Assembly (NCBI GenBank): GCA_029244725.1
Contig: JAQWQJ010000030.1
Coordinates: 49,789 to 113,788, forward strand
DNA length: 64,000 bases
From: Paracoccaceae bacterium
GTDB taxonomy: Bacteria; Pseudomonadota; Alphaproteobacteria; Rhodobacterales; Rhodobacteraceae
Direction of reading: 5' to 3'
The position numbers and the translations under genes are program-made. Below the pieces are notes generated by a model, which worked only from the letters and a program-made list of their open reading frames with translations, was not told the DNA's origin and did no database searches. Below, piece after piece: positions 45,082 to 53,375 of the stretch (within the stretch, counting starts at the first letter, position 1; each line of letters starts with the position of its first letter).

Positions 45082-46046
45082 CGAAGAACCCAACGGTCAT
45101 TCTGCATACAGATGTGCCCCAACCAGCGCTTGAACTTGTGCAGGCTGCTCATCCCGATCTTACCCTTCACAGCTGCGATAGCTATGCTGCCCTTCCGCAA
45201 TTGATCACCGACACGCAAGCCGAAGTCATTTATTCCGTTCGTTTTGCAGGCACGCCAGGGTTTCCGCGCGACGCGATCTTGGGCAGTGAGACGATCCGCT
45301 GGGTCTCCGTGGGCGGCTCGGGCACGGATCACATCTCAGACTGGGATGGCAGCCGCTTGACTGTCACCAATGCGGCTGGCGTGGCCGCAAACATGATGGC
45401 CGAATACACGCTGGGCGCTATGCTGCACTTCTCGCTTGATTTTGGGACGTTCGCAAAAGCGCAAGCGGCGCATCAATGGTCATCTGGCAAAGTCCGTCCG
45501 ATTGAGAACCGCAAAATCTTGATTGTTGGTATGGGGAAGACCGGATTGGCGATTGCAGAAAGATGCAAAGCGCTGAAGCTTCATGTGACCGGTGTAAGGG
45601 CCCGCCCTGCCCCGACCGACTTCACCAACGAGATACACGGCGTTGACGACATCATAGAGCTGTTGCCCAAAGCAGATTTTATCGTCATCTGTGTCCCGCT
45701 TCTTGCCAGTACGCGGCGCTTGATTGATGCGGCCGCAATCCGCGCGATGAAACCAGACGCCGTGTTGATTGACGTATCGCGCGGCGGTGTCGTTGATCAA
45801 ACTGCCCTCGCTGCGGCCCTCACAGAAAACCGTCTGCGCGGCGCTGCAATTGACGTATTCGAGACAGAACCGCTACCCGATGCGAGCCCCCTATGGGATC
45901 TTGAGAACGTAATTCTCACGCCCCATTGTTCATCGGTTTACGACGGCTGGGAACTCAAATCAGTGAAGATGTTCATCGAGAACCTGTCACGGTATCGGCA
46001 CGGAAAATCTTTAGAAAATATCGTAGATCCAAATCGCGGGTATTAA
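45078..46046 (+). CDS. D-isomer-specific 2-hydroxyacid dehydrogenase
   Basis: A 322-residue NAD(P)-dependent enzyme with a TTG start inside the soxG stop region. The cofactor motif is GMGKTGLAIAE. The catalytic arginine lies in DVSRGGVVD, the glutamate in VFETEPLP and the histidine in LTPHCSSVYDGW. It reduces a 2-keto acid to a D-2-hydroxy acid or the reverse. Co-translation with the sox genes indicates that it processes the keto or hydroxy acid that remains after N-demethylation and deamination. The precise substrate is unknown. Confidence 0.85.
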   Translation: MTKNPTVILHTDVPQPALELVQAAHPDLTLHSCDSYAALPQLITDTQAEVIYSVRFAGTPGFPRDAILGSETIRWVSVGGSGTDHISDWDGSRLTVTNAAGVAANMMAEYTLGAMLHFSLDFGTFAKAQAAHQWSSGKVRPIENRKILIVGMGKTGLAIAERCKALKLHVTGVRARPAPTDFTNEIHGVDDIIELLPKADFIVICVPLLASTRRLIDAAAIRAMKPDAVLIDVSRGGVVDQTALAAALTENRLRGAAIDVFETEPLPDASPLWDLENVILTPHCSSVYDGWELKSVKMFIENLSRYRHGKSLENIVDPNRGY

Positions 46047-46063
46047 ACCCGGAAAGGCATAAC

Positions 46064-47602
46064 ATGGCACGCGAACGACGTAGTGGTGGCCGAAGCTCAA
46101 AAGCAGGACGTAGCGGTGGCGCGATACCTCAGCTTCCGGCTGGTCAGATAACAAATCCAAACCCGCCGGTTGAATTGGCCAGCCCAGAACAGATGCAAAA
46201 GCTGCATGACACGTCCATGCGCATTTTGTCTGAACTGGGCATTCGGGTCATGAGCGACAAGATCATGACCCTTTTTGAGGCCGCAGGAGCGATCGTTGAT
46301 CGTGAAGCGTCCACTATCCGCATGGATGAGAGTCTTGTAATGAACGCAGTGGCAAGCGCGCCAGCTTCGTTTACGCTCACCTCGTACAACCAAGCAAAAA
46401 AGCTGACAATAGGTGGCAATCACCTTTGTTTCGGTTTGGTAGCTGGACCGCCAAACGTTCACGATTGTATCAACGGGCGCCGCAGCGGAAACATGCCGGA
46501 CTATGAGAATTTCATTCGCCTTGCGCATCACTTCAATGCCATCAATATCATTGGTAACCAGGTTACATCGCCAATGGAGTTGCCAGCCAACAACCGTCAC
46601 CTTGATACGTATCGGGCCAATCTAACGCTCTCCGACCTGCCGTTTCACTGCACCGCAATTGGTAGGGGCCGCGCATTGGACGGGATCAACATGATGGCGA
46701 TAAGCCGGGGGATCAGCGTTGAGGAAATGCGCAAAGATCCCGGCGTTATCACGATTATCTCGGTGAATTCACCCCGATTGTTTGATGACGCGATGGGTGA
46801 TGGGCTCACCACGATGGCAGAGCATGGCCAACCCGTGACCATAACACCATTCACGCTTATGGGCGCAATGACGCCAGTAACTCTCGCTGCGGCGTTGGCA
46901 CAGCAAAACGCCGAGGCCCTATTTGGGGTTGTTCTCACACAGCTTGTTAATCCCGGGACACCCGTCATGTATGGCGCGTTTACCTCGAATGTGGATATGC
47001 GGTCAGGTGCGCCGGCGTTTGGTACGCCTGAGAATACCAAGGCAAACATGATCGCAGGACAATTGGCCCGCAGGTATTCGCTGCCTTACCGCACCTCGAA
47101 CGCCAATGCATCAAACGCCGTTGACCTTCAGGCCGCGTACGAGACGGGAATGTCCACATGGGGCGCCGTCATGGGTGGCGGTAACATGGTTTATCATGCG
47201 GCTGGTTGGCTTGAAGGTGGTTTGACCGCATCCTATGAAAAGCTGATCCTCGATGTGGAAATCATCCAGAATATGATGGAGTTTTTGCGTCCGGTTGAAT
47301 TCTCGGATGACGAGTTGGGGTTTGACGCTATTAAATCGGTTGAAACTGGCGGCCATTTTTTCGGGGCCCAGCATACGATGGACCGATATGAGACCGCGTT
47401 CTATCGCCCCATGCTTTCGGATTGGACCAACTATGAAAACTGGGAGGCCGCAGGCGCACATCATGCCATCGACCGCGCAACTGGCCTTTGGCAGAAGGCA
47501 CTGAAAGACTATCAAGAACCAGTCCTTGACCCTGCTATCCGCGAAGAACTTGATGCCTATGTTGCCAAGCGGAAAGAAGAGATCGGCGAAGGGGAGCCGT
47601 AG
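46064..47602 (+). CDS. MttB-superfamily methyltransferase (trimethylamine/betaine methyltransferase homologue)
   Basis: A 512-residue TIM-barrel protein of the trimethylamine:corrinoid methyltransferase superfamily. The N terminus ERRSGGRSSKAGRSGG is the arginine/glycine-rich tail common in roseobacter members. No in-frame UAG occurs, so there is no pyrrolysine. Such homologues include glycine-betaine and proline-betaine demethylases (MtgB, MtpB). It is expected to move a methyl group from a quaternary amine to a corrinoid protein, yet no corrinoid protein gene lies in this window. Start at ATG 46064, 17 bases after the dehydrogenase stop. It ends 9 bases from the convergent racemase gene. 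Confidence 0.85.
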   Translation: MARERRSGGRSSKAGRSGGAIPQLPAGQITNPNPPVELASPEQMQKLHDTSMRILSELGIRVMSDKIMTLFEAAGAIVDREASTIRMDESLVMNAVASAPASFTLTSYNQAKKLTIGGNHLCFGLVAGPPNVHDCINGRRSGNMPDYENFIRLAHHFNAINIIGNQVTSPMELPANNRHLDTYRANLTLSDLPFHCTAIGRGRALDGINMMAISRGISVEEMRKDPGVITIISVNSPRLFDDAMGDGLTTMAEHGQPVTITPFTLMGAMTPVTLAAALAQQNAEALFGVVLTQLVNPGTPVMYGAFTSNVDMRSGAPAFGTPENTKANMIAGQLARRYSLPYRTSNANASNAVDLQAAYETGMSTWGAVMGGGNMVYHAAGWLEGGLTASYEKLILDVEIIQNMMEFLRPVEFSDDELGFDAIKSVETGGHFFGAQHTMDRYETAFYRPMLSDWTNYENWEAAGAHHAIDRATGLWQKALKDYQEPVLDPAIREELDAYVAKRKEEIGEGEP

Positions 47603-47611
47603 GTCAAAGCA

Positions 47612-48352
47612 CTAGAGATATGAAAACAATCGCCCCGGTAAATTCGCGTGCCGGGGCAGTTCAAGCGCTTTCATCAGCGCAAAGATCATTGCTTGGTTTG
47701 AGGTCACTACGGGTTTTCCAAGTGCGGCCTCGATCCTTTCGATAGCCTCAACTGACCGCATATCGGTACAGGATAAAACGATGGCCTGCGCATCCGGGTG
47801 ATCCGCGAGAAGCGCAAGTTCGTAAACTTCGTCAGGTGTCAGCTCGCCCTGTCCATAATTGCCAAGCGGTCGCCCAATATCAGCACAGCGCACAACCGTG
47901 ACGCCTTCTTCGGCCAGAAATGAAATCGCTTGATCGTTGACCTCCCCAAGATAGGGCGAGGCAAAACCAACCTTCGTTGCCCCCAGCGTGCGGATACCAG
48001 CAACCAACGATCCGGCGGCCGTCAGCGATAGTGTGTTCGCGTTTGGCCCCCGAATTTTGGCGGCCAAGTCTCGATCAAAATCGGTCCCATGTGTGAGCGT
48101 CGCAGAGGTACATCCGTACAAAACAACAGAAGGACGCACACCGCTTAGCAACCGCAACGTCTCAGAAATATCAGACGCCCCCAGCCCGGCCATCTGGTCA
48201 GAGCCCGGTATCTCATCCACATCATACCCACCCATGCGTGCGAAATGCATAGTGCAGCCGAGCGGACATAGCGACACCATGTCAGGCTCAAGATTGCAGT
48301 TGGTAAAGGGAACAAGAACGGCGATTTTTGGGCCGGTGCGATCACTTGTCAT
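47612..48352 (-). CDS. Asp/Glu racemase superfamily protein (maleate isomerase / arylmalonate decarboxylase-like)
   Basis: A 246-residue two-domain protein with paired active-site cysteines: Cys81 in LYGCTSATL and Cys195 in VLSCTDMRS. The N-terminal VPFTNCNLEPD resembles maleate cis-trans isomerase. The family racemises or isomerises small acids, including hydantoins. Its start overlaps the aminotransferase gene by 11 bases. It is the last gene of the SBP-hyuA-hyuB operon, so it may racemise the hydantoin or carbamoyl/amino acid, or isomerise the final C4 acid. Confidence 0.78.
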   Translation of the reverse strand: MTSDRTGPKIAVLVPFTNCNLEPDMVSLCPLGCTMHFARMGGYDVDEIPGSDQMAGLGASDISETLRLLSGVRPSVVLYGCTSATLTHGTDFDRDLAAKIRGPNANTLSLTAAGSLVAGIRTLGATKVGFASPYLGEVNDQAISFLAEEGVTVVRCADIGRPLGNYGQGELTPDEVYELALLADHPDAQAIVLSCTDMRSVEAIERIEAALGKPVVTSNQAMIFALMKALELPRHANLPGRLFSYL

Positions 48353-49418
48353 TTTGGGTCTCTTTCAAGGAGATCAGAATATCTGCAACCTTTGTCATCA
48401 CGTCTGATGATCCAACTGTCACGCGCAGGCAGTCGGGCAGCCCGTACCCGCCCATGCCACGCAGGATAATGCCGCTGCTCCGAAGCACAGAATCCGCGCC
48501 CTTCGCAGCTGTGCTGTCGGGATAACGTATAAGCACAAAGTTCGTATGACTTTCCAGAACATCCATCCCAGCGTTTTGCAGCCGGGTGATAAATCTGGTC
48601 CGAATGGCCGCTGTGCGATTGACCACCGACTGCATATGGTCCTGATCCACCATGGCGGCAGTTGCCATGGCCTGACTGACGTTGGAGATATTGTTGGGGT
48701 TCATCAGCTTGCGGGTCTCGGTGGCGATATCGCTTGGGAAGTACCCCCAACCGGCGCGTGCAGAGGCAAGACCATATGCTTTGGAAAAAGTGCGCAGCAT
48801 GACAGTGCGCCCATCGCGCACCATATCTAGAATGGGCTGATGATCTTGGTCGTCAAATTCGCCGTATGCCTGATCAACAATCAGCAACACGGTTTCGGGA
48901 AGGGCTGCGCGCAAACGCACAATTTCTGCATTGGGAACCCGCGTGCCGGTGGGATTACCGGGATTACAGACAAACACAATTTTTGTACGGTCGCTGACAT
49001 CTTTGATCAGGCAATCAATATCAACGCGCAGATCGGGTTCTTTGGCTTGAACATAGCTCGCACCCGCTTGTTGCGTGGCCGTTGCGACAAACAGATAGCC
49101 AAACTCTGTGCCTAGCACCTCATCCCCTTGCCCGCAGAAAGCCCGGATGAGACACCCGATAAGCTCCATCGAACCAGCACCGCATAGGACTTGATCCATT
49201 GGGATATCATGCACCTTCGAAATGGCGTGTCGCAAGTCACGCCAGTCGGGGTCAGGGTAAAGCGTGGCAAGATGCAACGCCTCTGCCCCCGCGCTCAATG
49301 CACGGGGGCTGATTGGAAAGGCGCTTTCATTCTGCGCAAGCGAGATCGCGTTGGGATCACCCAAATCCGCAAGCTCATATGACGCCATCGCCGCGACGTT
49401 GTTTAATGCCGTGATCAT
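48342..49418 (-). CDS. Histidinol-phosphate-aminotransferase-like PLP enzyme
   Basis: A 358-residue fold-type I aminotransferase of the HisC/CobD group. The PLP lysine lies in RTFSKAYGLASARAGWGY, FVCNPGNPTGTRVP supplies the cofactor Asn, and the family C-terminal NFVLIRYP is present. It overlaps hyuB by ATGA and the racemase gene by 11 bases, so it is catabolic rather than biosynthetic here. It probably removes the amino group of the ring-opened, demethylated product to give a 2-keto acid for the dehydrogenase. The true amino donor is unknown. Confidence 0.82.
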   Translation of the reverse strand: MITALNNVAAMASYELADLGDPNAISLAQNESAFPISPRALSAGAEALHLATLYPDPDWRDLRHAISKVHDIPMDQVLCGAGSMELIGCLIRAFCGQGDEVLGTEFGYLFVATATQQAGASYVQAKEPDLRVDIDCLIKDVSDRTKIVFVCNPGNPTGTRVPNAEIVRLRAALPETVLLIVDQAYGEFDDQDHQPILDMVRDGRTVMLRTFSKAYGLASARAGWGYFPSDIATETRKLMNPNNISNVSQAMATAAMVDQDHMQSVVNRTAAIRTRFITRLQNAGMDVLESHTNFVLIRYPDSTAAKGADSVLRSSGIILRGMGGYGLPDCLRVTVGSSDVMTKVADILISLKETQNDK

Positions 49419-51067
49419 GTGTCACCCCCATAGCTTGCCTGCGCTGCGATGTTTGAAACCACGCCGCAAGCCACATCATGCGCCAGCGCATCTGCGTCAC
49501 GCAATTGCGGTGCTCCAAATCCACCGCCGCCGGGGGTGTCAAAGATCAGGCGTTCGCCTTTTTCGACCCTCAATTCGCATTTGCCAGGAATATCCGCATC
49601 ACGTCCGCTCACACGGATCCGACCGGGCGCACCGGCGGCACCGCCAGCGCGGCCTTTGGCCGGATTGCGCAACCGCTCGACAGATAAGAACACCAGAAAC
49701 GGCTCATCGATGGCCGAGGTCATTTCAATGCGTTGCCCCAGACCGCCACGATATTCACCCGCGCCACCGGAATCCGGCAAAAGCTCTCGCTTCCAGACGA
49801 TGACGGGGGCTGCTGCCTCGGTTATCTCAACCTGACTGCCAAACACTCCGGACGGGAACGCCGTTGCAGACAAACCATCCGATGCTGAACGAGCACCTGT
49901 CCCACCATTGTGAACCAATTCGATAGCAAATTCATGCCCCCCATCACGGGCGGCCTCCGCCACGTTCCGCATTGGTAAATCAAACATACAGGATGCCCCT
50001 TCTGCCGGAACCTGACCGGGCAATGCCTGATGCAGACATCCCAAAACCAAATCGGGGGTCATTTGCCCCAAAGTGTGCCGCATTGCGACTGGCGCTGGAT
50101 GTTGCGCGTTCAAGATACAATCACTTGGACCTGTCACCACAAAGGGTTCTAAAGAGCCCGCATTGTTGGGTATATCCGATCCGATGATACACCGCATCGC
50201 AAAGACCGAATAGGCCGTGGCATAATTCAACGGAACGTTGATGCCCTTGGATGAACAGCCCGACGTGCCTGCAAAATCAAGATGCAACTGGTCATGTTTG
50301 ACTGTCAGCGTCGCTTTTAAAGTAAGAGGCGCCTCATATCCGTCCATCGTCATCTCGTTAACATAGACACCTTCGGGCACCTCGGCGATTGCCTCGAGCG
50401 TGCCACGCTTCGATGTTGCGATGATGTAATCCGACAATGTATCCAGATCATCGAGATGATATTCGTCCATCATCGCCAAAAGACGCTCTGACCCTGCTTC
50501 GCAACAGGCAATCAACGCATAGATGTCACCGTCATTTGCAACCGGTTCGCGCGAATTGGCCCGCACGATATCCATAAGCAACGCGTTTATCTCGCCCTCG
50601 CTCACCAATTTGCAGGGCGGAATAAGCAGCCCTTCGTCATAGATATCCGATCCTTCTGGCCCCATGCCCAACCCGCCAAGATCGACCAAGTGCGAGGTAC
50701 AAGATGTGTACCCGACAACCTGATTGTTCTTGAAAACGGGCATCATCAGCAGAAAGTCATTCAAGTGACCCGAGGCAAGCCACGGATCGTTCGTCATATA
50801 GATATCGCCCGGTTTCATCATCTGCGCCGGAAACCGTTCTCGTAGCGTTTTCACGGCCTCTGCCATCGTGTTGATGTGGCCCGGCGTTCCGGTCACTGCT
50901 TGTGCCAACATCTGACCCTTGGCATCAAAAATACCGGCAGAGATGTCCCCACATTCGCGTACAATCGGCGAAAATGCCGCGCGGATCAGGGTTTGCCCTT
51001 GCTCTTCGACAACGGCAAGGAGGCGGTTCCACATAACCTGAAGGCGTGCTGGAGAAATATCGTTCAT
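49415..51067 (-). CDS. hyuB: Hydantoinase B/oxoprolinase family protein
   Basis: A 550-residue subunit starting MNDISPARLQVMWNRLLAVVEEQGQTLIRAAFSP and carrying DFAGTSGCSSKGINVPLNYA in the centre. The C-terminal VEKGERLIFDTPGGGGFG is a family marker. With HyuA it forms an ATP-dependent amidohydrolase such as N-methylhydantoinase, 5-oxoprolinase or a carboxylase of the acetone type. ATGA overlaps on both sides. Confidence 0.88.
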   Translation of the reverse strand: MNDISPARLQVMWNRLLAVVEEQGQTLIRAAFSPIVRECGDISAGIFDAKGQMLAQAVTGTPGHINTMAEAVKTLRERFPAQMMKPGDIYMTNDPWLASGHLNDFLLMMPVFKNNQVVGYTSCTSHLVDLGGLGMGPEGSDIYDEGLLIPPCKLVSEGEINALLMDIVRANSREPVANDGDIYALIACCEAGSERLLAMMDEYHLDDLDTLSDYIIATSKRGTLEAIAEVPEGVYVNEMTMDGYEAPLTLKATLTVKHDQLHLDFAGTSGCSSKGINVPLNYATAYSVFAMRCIIGSDIPNNAGSLEPFVVTGPSDCILNAQHPAPVAMRHTLGQMTPDLVLGCLHQALPGQVPAEGASCMFDLPMRNVAEAARDGGHEFAIELVHNGGTGARSASDGLSATAFPSGVFGSQVEITEAAAPVIVWKRELLPDSGGAGEYRGGLGQRIEMTSAIDEPFLVFLSVERLRNPAKGRAGGAAGAPGRIRVSGRDADIPGKCELRVEKGERLIFDTPGGGGFGAPQLRDADALAHDVACGVVSNIAAQASYGGDT

Positions 51068-53157
51068 GCTGTCACCTCACGGGTAAGAATTAAATTGCCA
51101 CGGGCATCGACATTCAAATTGAAATCAGCCCCCACAAGTGTGGTCGTCTGCGGCTCCACGATCAAAGCCGGGCCTAACACATGATCACCTGCTTTCAGGT
51201 CACTGCGATGGACAAAACCGGCTTCTTTTTGAATGCCATCAACATCACAAAAGATCGTGCGCGTATGATCGACGGAAAAGTTGTTGGCCTTCGGGATATC
51301 TCCGGTTTCGGCAATGGGCTTTGCCTCTGTTGAAACTTGCACAGACCAATTCAATATCTCGATGAGCATACCGGGAACGGGGCGCGAAAACTGCCGCGCA
51401 TATGCGGCCTCAAATGCTTCAGACAGCGGCACAATATCCTCTGCTGTGAGTGTCCGGTCAGGCAAAGAAATCTCGATCTCGTGCCCTTGCCCGTTGTAGC
51501 GCATATAGGCACTGCGACGGGTCACCACCGGCCCTGTTGCATCACCTTGCCGGACAACGTCCAGCGCCTCGCCACACATCGCAACAAACAGCTGATTGAT
51601 CACCGCTAGGTCAAGGCTTTGCAGCATAGAATACCGGCTGCGCACAATCTCAAACGACACTGGCGCATACAGAAAACCAACAGCAGAACCCACACTGGGG
51701 TTGGCGGGGATCAGAATGCGGTCCACCCCCGCACTGCGGGCAACGCGGCAGGCATGCAGCGGACCATTTCCGCCAAATGCAATCATGGTGCGCTGGCCAA
51801 GCTCTTTGCCCGATTCAACCGCATGGGTGCGTCCGGCGCTGGCCATGCTCTCATCCACGATGCGGCTGACCCCGTCTGCGGCCTCATAGGCATCTAGCCC
51901 AAGACGTTGACCAATCGTGTCACGCAACGCTGCTTTGGCCGCATCTGCATCAATCGCGAACTGACCTTCGGCAAATGTTTCGGCTTGAATATAACCCAAA
52001 GCGATATCGGCATCACTTACCGTCGGGTCTGTCCCGCCACGCCCGAATGCGACCGGTCCCGGCTCTGATCCCGCGCTTTTGGGACCAACGGTTAGCCGTC
52101 CCAATCGATCCACATCCGCGATAGAACCGCCACCCGCGCCAATCTCAATCATCTCGATCACAGGGATACGCACTGGCATCCCCGACCCTTTGATGAACCG
52201 CGCGGCACGGCCGATTTCAAAATGTCGCGATGTTTGCGGCTGTGCGTTGTCGATCAGACAAAGCTTGGCGGTTGTCCCGCCAACATCAAAGGACAGCACT
52301 TCATCCAAGTCATTTTCTGCTGCAATCCGCGCCGCCAATATCGCCCCGCCCGCTGGGCCACTTTCGACCAGTCGGATGGGAAATTGTGCCGCCGTCTGGA
52401 TCGTGGTCATACCGCCACCCGCTGTCATCATCAGGATGGGACAGGTGATGCCTTCGCTGGCAAATTGGGCCGCGAACGCATCCAGATAGCGGGCCATCAA
52501 TGGTTGGATATAGGCGTTCGCAACTGTTGTGCACAGGCGGTCAAATTCTCTTGCTTCAGGGCTGACTTCGGAACTGATCGAGATCACCAGATCAGGCCGG
52601 GCTGCGTGCAACAACGCGCGCAAGCGTTCTTCGTGTGCTGGATTGGCGTAGGCATGGATCAGACAGATCGCCACAGCTTCGGCACCAACTGCCTCAAGTG
52701 TATCAAGCAACCCCTGAACGCAGCTTTCATCCAGCGGCAACAAAACGTCACCCGATGCGGACATCCTTTCTGGTACAGTCAGGGACCGCTCTCGGGTCAC
52801 AAGCAGGTCGGTCTTCTGCAAGTTGATGTCATACTGGCTAAACCGCCGCTCGTAGGCGATCTCAAGAATATCCCGAAACCCCTCTGTCGTGATTGTCGCC
52901 ACCCGTGCGCCGCGCTTTTCCAACAGCGCATTGGTCGCCAGCGTTGTCCCATGGATGAAACCGCTTACGTCAGCCATAGAACCCGACACGGAATCCAGCG
53001 CCCGTTTCGCGCCTTCTAGCGCGCCATTTGCAGGGTTTTCATGCGTGGTCAGCGTCTTGGTCGAGGCCACGACGGAACCATCTTGGTTCATCATAACGGT
53101 GTCAGTAAATGTGCCCCCAATATCAATTGCGAGACGTAGTGTAGTGTAATTTTTCAT
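51064..53157 (-). CDS. hyuA: Hydantoinase A/oxoprolinase family protein
   Basis: A 697-residue ASKHA-fold ATPase subunit. The N-terminal phosphate motif is RLAIDIGGTFTDTVM, LSFDVGGTTAKLCLID begins the second domain, and AFGGNGPLHA is the adenosine motif. It activates a cyclic amide with ATP so that HyuB can hydrolyse it. It sits between the substrate-binding protein gene and hyuB. With nearby sarcosine oxidase, N-methylhydantoin (from creatinine) is one candidate, but the amidohydrolase that would finish that route is missing. Confidence 0.9.
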   Translation of the reverse strand: MKNYTTLRLAIDIGGTFTDTVMMNQDGSVVASTKTLTTHENPANGALEGAKRALDSVSGSMADVSGFIHGTTLATNALLEKRGARVATITTEGFRDILEIAYERRFSQYDINLQKTDLLVTRERSLTVPERMSASGDVLLPLDESCVQGLLDTLEAVGAEAVAICLIHAYANPAHEERLRALLHAARPDLVISISSEVSPEAREFDRLCTTVANAYIQPLMARYLDAFAAQFASEGITCPILMMTAGGGMTTIQTAAQFPIRLVESGPAGGAILAARIAAENDLDEVLSFDVGGTTAKLCLIDNAQPQTSRHFEIGRAARFIKGSGMPVRIPVIEMIEIGAGGGSIADVDRLGRLTVGPKSAGSEPGPVAFGRGGTDPTVSDADIALGYIQAETFAEGQFAIDADAAKAALRDTIGQRLGLDAYEAADGVSRIVDESMASAGRTHAVESGKELGQRTMIAFGGNGPLHACRVARSAGVDRILIPANPSVGSAVGFLYAPVSFEIVRSRYSMLQSLDLAVINQLFVAMCGEALDVVRQGDATGPVVTRRSAYMRYNGQGHEIEISLPDRTLTAEDIVPLSEAFEAAYARQFSRPVPGMLIEILNWSVQVSTEAKPIAETGDIPKANNFSVDHTRTIFCDVDGIQKEAGFVHRSDLKAGDHVLGPALIVEPQTTTLVGADFNLNVDARGNLILTREVTA

Positions 53158-53310
53158 GACGTAGGTCCGTGATCAAGTTGAGTGAGAAAGTTGCCAATCA
53201 CTCGATTTACTGATCACAAGAAAACAGCCGGTTTCACGTCGCATCATCGGATTGCGCACTAAGATGCTGTGATATCCCCTCGCCGTCATTTTATTTCATT
53301 CCCCCCGGTA

Positions 53311-53345
53311 ATCCGATACCAACGACACATGCGTTGGCATCGGAT
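53311..53345 (-). promoter_or_regulatory. Hairpin between the ABC binding-protein gene and hyuA
   Basis: ATCCGATACCAACG and CGTTGGCATCGGAT form a 14-position stem with one mismatch around a 7-base loop, 31 bases after the binding-protein stop. It probably stabilises that mRNA or reduces read-through so that the receptor is made in excess over the enzymes. A terminator is possible. Confidence 0.5.
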
Positions 53346-53375
53346 ATTGACTTTGCTGTCAATCAGTGCCGTTTT

